From NCBI RefSeq assembly GCF_032884065.1, contig NC_088866.1, positions 62,710,150 to 62,774,149 on the forward strand: DNA of 64,000 nucleotides, written 5' to 3'. The notes beneath the pieces are model-generated. The model searched no databases. It was given only the letters and a program-made list of their open reading frames with translations, and was not told the DNA's origin. Made by a program: the position numbers and the translations under genes. The first letter of the stretch is position 1; every line of letters starts with the position of its first letter. Origin of the DNA: Artemia franciscana. Taxonomy: Eukaryota; Arthropoda; Branchiopoda; Anostraca; Artemiidae. Positions 1 through 11,329 of the stretch are shown here, one piece after another.

Positions 1-415
1 TTCTGGCAAAAAACACGAAATTCCACATTTTTGTAGATAGGAGCTTGAAAATTCTACAGCAGGGTTCTCTGATACGCTGAATCCGATGGTGTCATTTTCG
101 TTAAGATCCTACGACTTTTAGGGGGTGTTTCCCCCTATTTTCCTAAATAAGGCAAATTTTCTCAGGCTCGTAACTTTTGATGGGTAAGACTAAACTTGAT
201 GAAACTTATATATTTTAAATCAGCATTAAAATGCGATTCTTTTGATGTAGCTATTGATATCAAAATTCAATTTTTTAGAGTTTTGGTTACTATTGAGCCG
301 GGTCGCTCCTTACTACAGTTCGTTACCACGAACTGTTTGACATGTCTTACCACTGGAACCAACTCGGTCTTATCATCAAATACACTGGAAACAAATAATA
401 GGTATACCAAATAGC
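1..415 (-). repeat. Fragment of composite repeat, reverse orientation
   Basis: This stretch reads, as reverse complement, like the start of the composite repeat at 48836-49180 and 60493-60850. Shared blocks include the region around GGTCGCTCCTTACTACAGTT and the phrase TTTTGATGGGTAAGACTAAA. It is cut by the window edge. The open frame inside it is repeat-derived and not a gene. Confidence 0.8.
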
Positions 416-3400
416 AAAATTTGCAAACCCCTCACTGCCAAAAATGATTATGAGCTAACAGCTGACCTTTTCTTACAAGTCCCCTTTATGTCTCACAATT
501 GGTATCGGCTTATTTTTGGTTTCAGTGTGTACCCTACTACTGAAGTTGTCAACCCCTTGAAACTTTCAAACTAGTATATCTCATGAAGGAATTTTTGTTT
601 CGAAAAATGGATGACACATACTTCGATCAGCTCATCAAGAGCTATTGATTGACGTCGAAAAAATTATATCTGTCTTAGTTCAAAAGTTGATTTTTTGCCG
701 TAGGCCAACTTTCTAACGTCAGCTCCAGTTTCTTTAGCAATGACAGGATTTTTAAAGTTTAAGAAGTACATCTGGTAACATTTCTCTACCTCAATCCCAA
801 GTCCGAAAAAACAATGATAACCTAGCGAAAATCACGGCAGCACTTTCGGACCCGTGGAAAATGCCGCTTTTTTGCTTCTGTAAATGTTTCTATTTATCAC
901 TCAAAGAAGACATACTGGCTGTGGGGCTGCGTTACTGCCGCATATATTTAACACTTATAGATTTTAGTCCATCCTCAATTTGAAACTGGTGCCTGCCTAC
1001 TTGCCTACTAGAACGGAGCTTTCCACTCGAAAGCAGAAAAATGGTTTGATGAGACAAAAGCTTGGCTGCTCATCTTCAGATACTCCTCTCTGACATAGGC
1101 TACATAATTCCAATTCACTTCGCACACCATAGGCTCTTGCTCGTGGACAAGCAAAAACCATCCTTTTTGGCCCCAGGCAAGAGTTCTGCGGAGCTTTCCA
1201 AAATGTAATGCCATATTCATTAATCCGGCCTGAGGTCCACACTTTCCGTAAAAACAGCACAGTTTAGACCCTTACCAGTGTCCAGGAATAAGCCGACATC
1301 GGTGGCATAAAAAAAAACGGGAGAAAACCAAAGTGTTACTCTCGCTACACAAAAATTCTACTGAAAATTCTAAAATCGATGTTTCAAAAAGAAGATACAG
1401 ACTTCTGAAAAAATATAACAGGACAGCAGCAGATCTAGGGGAAGCACTAATATTCTCCCCCCCCCCCCTGCAAAGATTTTTTGTCATATCCTCATTTTTT
1501 CTTTTTCACAACCTTTTAATAAACTTGTCAATTCGGTCAATTATTGGTGCGCTTATCAAATTGCCCCTCCCCCACCCATCCTGAGATTATGCTGTAGATG
1601 TCCCTTTACAACGGGACTCTCTGGATGGGAAAAGGAAAGTAAGACAAGCTTTGTTTTTTATTGTGGCTGAGGTAAGAGAAACTAGTTGGAATCTGGTTTG
1701 TTTTGGGTAAGGATGAAGGCTTGGATTTACCCCCTCCTCCTCACTTCAACTTTATTATTTTTAGGAAATCATCTCTTTACATCTCAATAGACTAGCATTT
1801 CTTGTCTTAATTCTCCAGCACAGATCAGATTGACTTTGATCAGGGGTTGGCCTAAAGGAGCTTTTCAGGGGTTAGACACTCCATTTTGAAAGGCTAGACT
1901 CGCAGAAGAATACTTCCATAATTAGAAACCTTAACTTCAATTTAGTTGTCAAAAAAAATGTTATCCTCACAAATGATTAATTATTGCAAATTTTCTCGGT
2001 TTAAAAACGAGAAATTAGAAAATGAGTGCGTCATCTCCTCTTTGGTGTATTATCCTCCATGTATTATTCTTATTTCCTACAGAATAATCAGTGTTAAACT
2101 CTTCATACATTTCATTTTTTTCAAATCTTTAAATCTCTGTGTACTTTTCTGTATTACAAAAATAAAATTATTAGTTTACATTTGAAATTTCATCCCTAGA
2201 GACACAAAAAAAAACAAAGTTCCTAATTGGCCCATTTCATAAAAGGTGCAATTCTTTTAACCCAAGAAAATCAATCTGATATTAAAGTTCCATATCTAAG
2301 GTAATAAAATGAAAATGAGGTTCTTATACATGGCAAAAAGTGAATTGTTTTCATCAGGGATATGAGAAATTTTAAAGGAGCTGTTACTCGTCAAAATTTG
2401 GAGCAGGAACACAATTAACTGAGAGCAGAAGAGATTGTAAGCAATTAGATACCGTAGTTTTTAATTTGAAAATTCCTTTTCGTTGATCCAAGACATGTAC
2501 GTCTTACCACGTAATGCTTGGTCATATGAAAAACTTGACATTCGCTTCCATGCAGATAAAAGAGAGGGATAGAGGGGAGAATTATTAAAAAATTAGAGGA
2601 TTCTTTTTAGGTTTTTTAAACTCTGTCTTACTTTAGAAATTTTAAAACTTTTATCTGTAATGAGATTCCAATATTCTCAATCTTCTTCTAATAATTATAT
2701 GATTTGTAGGTTATAATAATTATATGGTCTGCATTTATCTTTTTTTTTTGTCCAAACTTTTACATATAATGTCATATTTTCCGATATGATAATTACAATT
2801 TTTTTTTTAAATGTACGTAATGTCGATTTTGATCTTGTGTATTAAATGAATATTTTGGCAAGTGATATGGTAAGTGAATCGTTAAATAAGCACCAGAGTG
2901 CACATTTAGGAGAAAAAATGATTTGAATGTGGTATATGCAAGCAGATATAATCTTACTCAGTTTACTTGAATGTACCCATTTTAATGTGGGGAATGGAGC
3001 AGAGCATTTTCATTTTAGTTGACCTTAAGTAATAACGAAGCAACCAGTTCTAGAACAAAAAAACTGCTAGCTCATATATTAGAATGTATATTTTTGTCAA
3101 ACTAGTCATTTTTATTGACAAAAATATATAGATAAAGAATTATAACTGCCCTATACAAGCTAATCTCATATATAAATCAGAGCTTTAACAATTAGGACTT
3201 TCAGAAATCTGAATAAGGGCCTTGAAATACACAAAGGAGCGATTGCATGTTTATGGATGAGTTTTCAGGTAATCTTCGCCATTTTTACCTTCAATAGAGA
3301 CCTTTGTAAGAATCCATAACTAAAAGACACAAGCGTTTATATTGCAGAAAATACTTCTTTTCGTATATTTTTTCCTCATTATTAAGTTTTTTTTAAGCAA

Positions 3401-3770
3401 TTAAGACATCTTAAAGTATTTGATTATGGAAGGATAGTAAAAAAAAGTGAGATCTTTACAAATCTTAATATATCAATTTTTCTTTTAAATGCATTTGCAT
3501 TTTATAATGCATATAATTTTTCACATTATATGCATTTGAAAAATTTACTCTATTAGCAGAGATTCGGGAAAACTAATTGAAGCTCCAATGACCACCCTAA
3601 TCTGTGAAAATATGGCTGCATAAAGCAATAATAGCCTGTTGGTCAGTACAGTTAGAATGATATAGTACAATGGTGTAATCTGTTACTTGCAAGCGAAATG
3701 ACGTCATTTTGAGTCAAAACAATTTAGAAGGGGGAAAACATCATAGGAGCTCAAAAGTTGTGACATCATG
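416..3770. other. Unassigned DNA, no gene seen
   Basis: AT-rich sequence upstream of the ankyrin gene. Two overlapping minus-strand open frames lie at 997-1260; neither gave a family match I trust. A pure C run sits near 1459-1468. I see no RNA gene or clear mobile element here. Confidence 0.5.
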
Positions 3771-3775
3771 TTTCC

Positions 3776-3783
3776 TATAAATA
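3776..3783 (+). promoter_or_regulatory. TATA box of the ankyrin gene
   Basis: TATAAATA lies 50-57 bases before the ATG at 3833. That leaves room for a short 5' leader if transcription starts about 30 bases downstream, as is usual for TATA promoters. No intron is needed between this box and the reading frame, which supports a compact single-exon gene. Confidence 0.5.
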
Positions 3784-3832
3784 TCACAGATAGGAACAAA
3801 GTGTTTTATATGCGTTTGAGTTACAGTAGGAA

Positions 3833-6800
3833 ATGTTTAAAAAAAAAAAAAAAACAGTTGATAGATATTTACGTTCATCCAGCTTGAAGAATGTTTCAAT
3901 GAAAGAGAAGAAAGAAGGAGACACTGAAAGGCAGATGGTAAGCACAAGTTTCTTTGAGGCGGTACGTGAGGGAGATATAAAAAGAGCAAAGGAGCTAATC
4001 ATCACTTTTGGGCTGTCTTACTCAAAAGAATGGTTAGATGGATATGCATTACTTCGTGAAGCTTTGATCAACAATCATTTAGCTATTGCTAAATTACTCT
4101 TACATCACGACTGTAGAGTTAAAATTAAATATAAAGCGTGTTCTGATACACCACTTCATTTGGCAGTTGTTTGTGGTGATATAGAAGTTATTAAGATGAT
4201 TTTGGATAAAGGTGCTAGAATTAATGCAAAAAACAGACTAAAAGATGGCATAAGTCCACTTCATTTGGCAGCTTCTAGTGGACACATACAAATTGTTGAT
4301 TGTCTTTTGAAGCATGGGGCTGATATTGCTGAAACGAACAATTATGGTGTAAATCCACTTCATTTAGCAGCTGATAGTGGACACACACAAATTGTTGATT
4401 GTCTTTTGAAACATGTGGCTTCAAATCCAAGTCATTTAGGAGCTTGTAGAGTACCCCCACGATGTATTGATTGTCTGTTGAAGCATACGAGATATATTAA
4501 TTTAAAGAACAATTATGGTTCAACTCCACTTCATTTAGCAGCTTATAGAGGACACACACAAGTTGTTGTGTGTCTTTTGAAGCACGGGGCTAGTGTTTAC
4601 GAAACAGAAAAACATGGTACAAGTCCACTTCATTTAGCAGCTCATAGTGGAAACACACAAATTGTTGATTGTCTTTTGAAACATGTGGCTTCAAATCCAA
4701 GTCATTTAGGAGCTTGTAGAGTACCCCCACGATGTATTGATTGTCTGTTGAACCATACGAGATATATTAATTTAAAGAACAATTATGGTTCAACTCCACT
4801 TCATTTAGCAGCTTATAGAGGACACACACAAGTTGTTGTGTGTCTTTTGAAGCACGGGGCTAGTGTTTACGAAACAGAAAAACATGGTACAAGTCCACTT
4901 CATTTAGCAGCTCATAGTGGAAACACACAAATTGTTGATTGTCTTTTGAAGCAAAAGGCTGTTATTGATGAAAAAAACAATGATGGTTCAAGTCCACTTC
5001 ATTTTGCAGCTTATGGAGGTCACACACAATGTGTTGATTATCTCTTGAAGCATGGGGTTGATATTAATGTAAAGAACAATGATGGTTCCAATCCACTTCA
5101 TTTAGCAGCTTATAGAGGACACGCACAAGTTGTTGATTATCTTTTGAAGCAAGGGGCTAGTGTTGACGAAAGAGAAATAGATGGTGAAAGTCCACTTCAT
5201 TTAGCAGCTTCTAGTGGACACACACAAATTGTTGATTGTCTTTTGAAACATGGGGCTGATATTAATGTAAAGAACAATGATGGTTCCAATCCACTTCATT
5301 TAGCAGCTTATAGAGGACACACACAAGTTGTTGATTATCTTTTGAAGCACGGGGCTAGTGTTGACGAGATGAAAAAAGATGGTACAAGTCCACTTCATTT
5401 AGCAGCTTATGGAGGACACACACAATGTGTTGATTGTCTCTTGAAGCATGGGGCTGATATTAATGTAAAGGACAATGATGGTTCCAATCCACTTCATTTA
5501 GCAGCTTATAGAGGACACACACAAGTTGTTGATTATCTTTTGAAGCACGGGGCTAGTGTTGACGAAAGAGAAATAGATGGTACAAGTCCACTTCATTTAG
5601 CAGCTTCTGGAGGACACACACAAATTGTTGACTGTCTTTTGAAGCATGGGGCTGCTGCAAATATACGAAAAAATAATGGTACAAGTCCACTTCATTTAGC
5701 AGCTTCTAGTGGACACACACAAATTGTTGATTGTCTTTTGAAACATGGGGCTGATATTAATGTAAAGAACAATGATGGTTCCAATCCACTTCATTTAGCA
5801 GCTTATAGAGGACACACACAAGTTGTTGATTATCTTTTGAAGCAAGGGGCTAGTGTTGACGAAAGAGAAATAGATGGTACAAGTCCACTTCATTCAGCAG
5901 CTTCTAGTGGACACACACAAATTGTTGATTGTCTTTTGAAACATGGGGCTGATATTAATGTAAAGAACAATGATGGTTCCAATCCACTTCATTTAGCAGC
6001 TTATAGAGGACACACACAAGTTGTTGATTATCTTTTGAAGCAAGGGGCTAGTGTTGACGAAAGAGAAATAGATGGTACAAGTCCACTTCATTTAGCAGCT
6101 TCTAGTGGACACACACAAATTGTTGATTGTCTTTTGAAACATGGGGCTGATATTGATATAAAAAAAAATGATGTTACAAGTCCACTTCATTTAGCAGCTT
6201 TTAGAGGACGTAAACAAATTGTTGACTGCCTTTTGAAGCACGGGGCTAATATTGACGAAAGGGAAAAAGATGGTAAAAGTCCGCTTCATTTAGCAGCTTC
6301 TACAGGACACACACAAATTGTTGATTGTCTTTTGAGGCATGGGGCAGATATTGATGTAAAAAGCAATGATGGTACAAGTCCACTTCATTTAGCAGCTTCT
6401 ATAGGAAGCAAACAAATTGTTGACTACCTTTTGAAGCACGGGGCTAATATTGACGAAAGAAAAAAAGATGGTACGAGTCCACTTCATTTAGCAGCTTCTG
6501 GAGGACACACACAAATTGTTGACTGTCTTTTGAAGCATGGGGCTGCTGCAAATATACGAAAAAATAATGGTTCAAGTCCTCTTCATGAAGCTGCTTCAAA
6601 AGGATGCTCGAAAAGTGTGAAATTGTTGCTAAAATTTGGTGCGAGAGTTAATTCTAGAGACGAAAATGAAAGAACTGCCCTTCATTATGCTTGTTCAGAA
6701 GGGAGACTCGAAGCTGTTGAAACACTTATTGAGTTTGGATCTGACATAAATGTTATTAGTAAACACAGTTTTACAGCTTTTCATGAGGCTGCTGACCTGC

Positions 6801-7327
6801 TATTCGAACTTAGGAAATCACATATCATAGATATCAGATACCTTAGATATTGTAGAATTATTATTCACCACATAATTAAAATGATAGCGACAAATTTATA
6901 TGTATGTGAAGACAATCAGATAAGTTTTGAACATATTTCAGAGCTTGCTGATGAAAGCTTCGATGATTTTCAGTCTCAATGCGTAAGAGAGCTAGATAAT
7001 ATGAGGAGGAAGAAAATTCCATATTCCAACACATCATTTTATGGAATTTTAGTGAAAGGAGAAAGCTCGTTTGCAGCATTTATGAGGAATAAAAGTGTAA
7101 TTGAGTTTTTTAAAACGGCTAACTATGAAATAGAATTTCCATTATATGCTAGCATACTAAGAAGTCATTTCAGAAAGGGTATGAAAAGGAATGAATTAGT
7201 TGAACTGGCCAAAAGAAGTTTTAATCAAATCATTAAGAACTTAACTGAGTTGCCGTATGTATGTATTGAAAAAATATTTAGCCATCTAAGCAATGAGGAC
7301 TTGGAAAATTTGAAAGATGTATTTTAG
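3833..7327 (+). CDS. Ankyrin-repeat protein with PRANC/F-box-like C-terminus, single exon
   Basis: An uninterrupted 1164-residue frame. Residues 1-40 are basic and start with five lysines coded by a run of 16 A. Residues about 40-100 hold two degenerate ankyrin repeats. Residues about 100-970 hold some 25 repeats of 33 residues with the consensus SPLHLAASSGHTQIVDCLLK. The last 170 residues are not ankyrin: they contain CVRELDNMRRKKIPYSNTSF and end in LPYVCIEKIFSHLSNEDLEN, which resembles the PRANC/F-box-like tail of poxvirus and parasitoid-wasp ankyrin proteins. In those families the tail recruits the SCF ubiquitin ligase while ankyrins choose the target; that role here is inference. The start was chosen because it follows a TATA box and no earlier in-frame ATG fits. 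Poly(A) signals follow the stop. An unrelated ankyrin scaffold remains possible. Confidence 0.85.
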   Translation: MFKKKKKTVDRYLRSSSLKNVSMKEKKEGDTERQMVSTSFFEAVREGDIKRAKELIITFGLSYSKEWLDGYALLREALINNHLAIAKLLLHHDCRVKIKYKACSDTPLHLAVVCGDIEVIKMILDKGARINAKNRLKDGISPLHLAASSGHIQIVDCLLKHGADIAETNNYGVNPLHLAADSGHTQIVDCLLKHVASNPSHLGACRVPPRCIDCLLKHTRYINLKNNYGSTPLHLAAYRGHTQVVVCLLKHGASVYETEKHGTSPLHLAAHSGNTQIVDCLLKHVASNPSHLGACRVPPRCIDCLLNHTRYINLKNNYGSTPLHLAAYRGHTQVVVCLLKHGASVYETEKHGTSPLHLAAHSGNTQIVDCLLKQKAVIDEKNNDGSSPLHFAAYGGHTQCVDYLLKHGVDINVKNNDGSNPLHLAAYRGHAQVVDYLLKQGASVDEREIDGESPLHLAASSGHTQIVDCLLKHGADINVKNNDGSNPLHLAAYRGHTQVVDYLLKHGASVDEMKKDGTSPLHLAAYGGHTQCVDCLLKHGADINVKDNDGSNPLHLAAYRGHTQVVDYLLKHGASVDEREIDGTSPLHLAASGGHTQIVDCLLKHGAAANIRKNNGTSPLHLAASSGHTQIVDCLLKHGADINVKNNDGSNPLHLAAYRGHTQVVDYLLKQGASVDEREIDGTSPLHSAASSGHTQIVDCLLKHGADINVKNNDGSNPLHLAAYRGHTQVVDYLLKQGASVDEREIDGTSPLHLAASSGHTQIVDCLLKHGADIDIKKNDVTSPLHLAAFRGRKQIVDCLLKHGANIDEREKDGKSPLHLAASTGHTQIVDCLLRHGADIDVKSNDGTSPLHLAASIGSKQIVDYLLKHGANIDERKKDGTSPLHLAASGGHTQIVDCLLKHGAAANIRKNNGSSPLHEAASKGCSKSVKLLLKFGARVNSRDENERTALHYACSEGRLEAVETLIEFGSDINVISKHSFTAFHEAADLLFELRKSHIIDIRYLRYCRIIIHHIIKMIATNLYVCEDNQISFEHISELADESFDDFQSQCVRELDNMRRKKIPYSNTSFYGILVKGESSFAAFMRNKSVIEFFKTANYEIEFPLYASILRSHFRKGMKRNELVELAKRSFNQIIKNLTELPYVCIEKIFSHLSNEDLENLKDVF
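4411..4945 (+). repeat. Internal 270-bp direct duplication inside the ankyrin gene
   Basis: 4411-4680 is repeated from 4681 with offset 270 (90 residues, in frame). I see one base difference, which changes K to N in CLLKHTRYIN versus CLLNHTRYIN. The unit carries an atypical half-repeat (VASNPSHLGACRVPPRCI) that departs from the ankyrin consensus. The near identity points to recent expansion by unequal exchange or conversion. Confidence 0.9.
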
Positions 7328-7448
7328 CCTCATTGGGTTAGTTAAGGAGGAATGGAAAAATTTACAGCTCCTGTCATGATTCTGTCGCTATAGCAATTGA
7401 ATTATTATTTTAAGAGTTCGTTGGCAATTTTGAAAAGTATTTCTGTCA

Positions 7449-7466
7449 AATAAAGGGAGCAATAAA
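7449..7466 (+). terminator. Two poly(A) signals after the ankyrin gene
   Basis: AATAAA occurs at 7449-7454 and again at 7461-7466, about 120-140 bases past the stop codon at 7325-7327. This is a normal 3' UTR length for a compact gene. Confidence 0.6.
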
Positions 7467-7619
7467 ATTGAAAAACAGCATATACTGCAAATTAATGTAG
7501 TTGAACACATTTCCTTAATAATCGTTATTTTGTTTGTTTTATCTCGTATGCAAATTATTGTAAATCTAAATGTCTTTGAAATAAATTGTTTTCTTTTTAC
7601 CTGGCTTTTAGTTTGATAA

Positions 7620-7855
7620 AAGATTTATGCTAGGGCAATTTTGCCACCATTGTTTAATAATAATGTGATTGCACACCAAAAAAAGGCTAGAATTAGTTTT
7701 AGAGTTTTGGACTTTTCTATTTTACATTATGCTGATGATATCCTGAATTTAAGCATAACTGTATCTGTTGAGGATACTTTTTCTTTGCTAAGTAGGGAAG
7801 ATGCCAAAATTGGTAAAAATGTCAATGTTTCGAAGAACGAGCTCCAAAATTAGCC
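7620..7855 (+). pseudogene. LINE reverse transcriptase fragment
   Basis: The frame reads PPLFNNNVI, then HYADDILNLS, then AKIGKNVNVSKNE. These are the order and spacing of the RT catalytic YADD motif and the following KIGL.vN..K block of non-LTR elements. The same block is ISYADDVLNLS / KIGLQFNEKKSD in the LINE at 42.4-46.0 kb, so they are probably related families. Only about 75 residues remain. No endonuclease or 3' end is attached. Confidence 0.7.
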
Positions 7856-8385
7856 AAAAGCGAGGTGCTTTTGGCAAATCTATCAGTGATGTTGGATGCG
7901 TTGGATTACCCGGTGTGTTTTGTCAATACTTAATGTTTATTTTATCACTCTGTTCATAATTTACTTTCTAATAGTTCATGTTTTCTTGTAAATTTTATAT
8001 TAAGTAGAAAGTTAATGTGGTCTAAGAAGATTTGTACATCCCTTGCTAAGAACTGTTCTAATCGCTGTCTTTTGCAGGATCTTATATCCCTTGTAAACGG
8101 AGACCAACCGTCCTGGCTAATAGGAATAAACGAAATAACTGGAACTTTTGGCCTAGAATTATTGGAAATGATCTTGTCAACATACCCAGCAGTTTTCTTC
8201 AGTGTAAATAAAATTCAAGGAGTAATGAGTAGTTAAGTTTGAATCTATGAATACCCAGTACTTTGAATGGGGGAAGACGAGGGAGGAGATTTTACATGAT
8301 AAAAGACTTTTATGTCTTTTTAGCCATAGAATAACTGAAAAGTGTGATGAAGGAGGGCGAACATCCTTTGAGTACTGTCGTCGTA
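7856..8385. other. Unassigned DNA
   Basis: No gene recognised. It includes open frames on both strands around 8015-8236 with no family resemblance. It ends at the (TA)n tract that flanks the Helitron terminus. Confidence 0.4.
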
Positions 8386-8409
8386 TATATATATATATAT
8401 ATATATATA
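8386..8409. repeat. (TA)n microsatellite at Helitron 3' flank
   Basis: About 12 TA units lie directly against the CTAG terminus at 8410. Helitrons insert between A and T, so the tract is either the insertion target or grew from it. Confidence 0.9.
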
Positions 8410-8790
8410 CTAGCTGTTGGGGTGGCGCTTCGCGCCACCCCAACACCTAGTTGGTGGGGGCGCTTCGCGCCCCCCCCAAGCCCCCCCGCGCGCGTAAGTC
8501 GTTACGCGCCATAATAGTTACGCGCCATTGTAGTTGTGTCCCTATGTCCCACCTGTGAATATAGATAGATATATATATATGGTTTTAACTACGTAAAACT
8601 TGCGAATATACAACATTCTTTGCTGTCCCATTGTCTTTGCATATAAATAGATTGTCAGGTTTACCGACTCTTGAACATGCAACATATAATGGTCCATGGG
8701 AAAACAATCTGTATTCAGATCTATACCTCATGATTCTAATGATTGCCCTTGAGCTTTGTTGATGGTGATTGCTAATCGACCATTCCCTGT
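8410..8790 (-). mobile_element. Helitron A 3' end, unit 1
   Basis: Read on the minus strand the element ends in CTAG (8410-8413). Two bases before it is a perfect 13-bp stem, GTTGGGGTGGCGC / GCGCCACCCCAAC, with a GAA loop. A second hairpin (GGGGGCGC-GAA-GCGCCCCC) followed by its own CTAG lies just inside (8447-8450). A 3' hairpin plus CTRR and a T flank are the Helitron signature. Further in, minus-strand sequence codes a degenerate helicase C-terminus. No 5' end was identified. Confidence 0.85.
8585..8779 (-). pseudogene. Helitron helicase C-terminus, degenerate
   Basis: The minus strand reads LAITINKAQGQSLE, then after a stop and a frame change GPLYVACSRVGKPDNLFIC, ending NVVYSQVLRS and stop. 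These are motifs V and VI of the Pif1-like helicase domain of RepHel proteins. The piece is a diverged relative of the copy at 10719-11278, with no upstream helicase or Rep domain. Confidence 0.8.
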
Positions 8791-9788
8791 CCCGGTGTCC
8801 CGGTCGTCATTTACATCCCCCTGTTTCCCCCGGTGTCCCCGTTGTAGTTGTGTCCCTGTGTCCCGGTCGTCATTTATATTCCCTGTGTCCCGGGTCCCGG
8901 TCGTCATTTGTATCCCGGTGTCCCGGTCTGTATATACATTCGTTTTTTAGTTTATTTTTTCTCCTTTATTTTTTTCCTTTTTTTTTCTTTTTTAGCTTAT
9001 TTAGATTTTTAGATTTTTTAGTTTTTTTTATTAGTTTTTAGTTTTTTTTTCTTTTTAGTTTTTTTGTCCCGGTCGTCATTTATATCCCCCTGTTTCCCCC
9101 GGTGTCCCCGTTGTAGTTGTGTCCCTGTGTCCCGGTCGTCATTTATATTCCCTGTGTCCCGGTCGTCATTTGTATCCCGGTGTACCGGTCTGTATATACA
9201 TTCGTTTTTTAGTTTTGTTTTTCTCCTTTATTTTTTTCCTTTTTTTTTCTTTTTTAGTTTATTTAGATTTTTAGATTTTTTAGTTTTTTTATTAGTTTTT
9301 AGTTTTTTTTTCTTTTTTTGTAGTTTTTACCTTCTTTTTAGTTTTGTTAATTTTTTTTTTTACTTGTGTCCTGGTCGTCATTTATACTCCCTGTGTCCCG
9401 GTGCTTTGTTGATTGCTAATCGAACATTCCTTTTGTCCTGGTCGCTTTCTCTTTGAGTGTCGTCATTTATTTTTTTCTTTTTTAGTTCTTTTAGTTTTTA
9501 CCTTTTTTAGTTTTTTTTTAGTTTTTAGTTTTTTTAGTTTTTTACCTTTTTTTAGCTTTTTTAGTTTTTTTAGTTTTTTAGCTTTTTTATTTTTTTTATT
9601 AGTTTTTAGTTTTTTTGTAGTTTTTGCCTTTTTTTTAGTTTTTTTAGTTTTTTAGCTTTTTTATTAGTTTTTAGTTTTTTTTGTAGTTTTTGCCTTTTTT
9701 TAGTTTTTTTAGTTTTTTAGCTTTTTTATTTTTTTATTAGTTTTTAGTTTTTTTTGTAGTTTTTGCCTTTTTTTAGTTTTTTCAGTTT

Positions 9789-9824
9789 TGACGTCACCTG
9801 ATCCAGTTTTTTCAGGTGACGTCA
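9789..9824. repeat. Inverted repeat with TGACGTCA, unit 1
   Basis: TGACGTCACCTGA and its complement TCAGGTGACGTCA flank a 10-base spacer, making a 13-bp stem. TGACGTCA is the CRE (CREB/ATF) palindrome; any regulatory role is speculative. A second copy is at 10221-10256. Confidence 0.8.
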
Positions 9825-10220
9825 CCTGATCCACGATCCACAGATCCACAGACAACTTATTTTTATATATATAGATAGTTTTTTTTTTTTACTTATGTCC
9901 TGGTCGTCATTTATACTCCCTGTGTCCCGGTGCTTTGTTGATTGCTAATCGAACATTCCTTTTGTCCTGGTCGCTTTCTCTTTGAGTGTCGTCATTTATT
10001 AGTTTTTTCCTTTTTTTTTAGTTTTTTATTGGTTTTTACCTTTATTTTAGCTTATTTTTCAGTTTTTTCCTTTTTTTTAGTTTTTTTTTATTTTTTATTT
10101 TTTTTAGTTTTTTACCTTTTTTTAGTTTTTTTAGTTTTTTTAGTTTTTTAGCTTTTTTACTTTTTTTATTAGTTTTTAGTTTTTTTTGTAGTTTTTGCCT
10201 TTTTTTAGTTTTTTCAGTTT

Positions 10221-10256
10221 TGACGTCACCTGATCCAGTTTTTTCAGGTGACGTCA
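10221..10256. repeat. Second TGACGTCA inverted repeat, unit 1
   Basis: Same 13-bp arms and spacer as 9789-9824, 432 bases downstream. It reflects internal duplication of the T-rich tract. Confidence 0.8.
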
Positions 10257-10301
10257 CCTGACACATCCATCCATCCACAGACAACTTATTTTTATATATA
10301 T

Positions 10302-11320
<1,019 letters not shown>

Positions 11321-11329
11321 AGGCTAATC

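Noticed and set aside
997-1260. Possible C-type lectin-like exon (VWTSGRINEYG) on the minus strand
   Set aside because: Only a few residues fit; the conserved cysteine and WND/EPN pattern is absent and a second frame is equally open.
8756-10151. Several Phe- and Ser-rich open frames (and copies at 16307-16869)
   Set aside because: They are translations of T-rich repeat units and CCCGGTCGTC phrases inside a Helitron remnant, with no start context or conserved domain.
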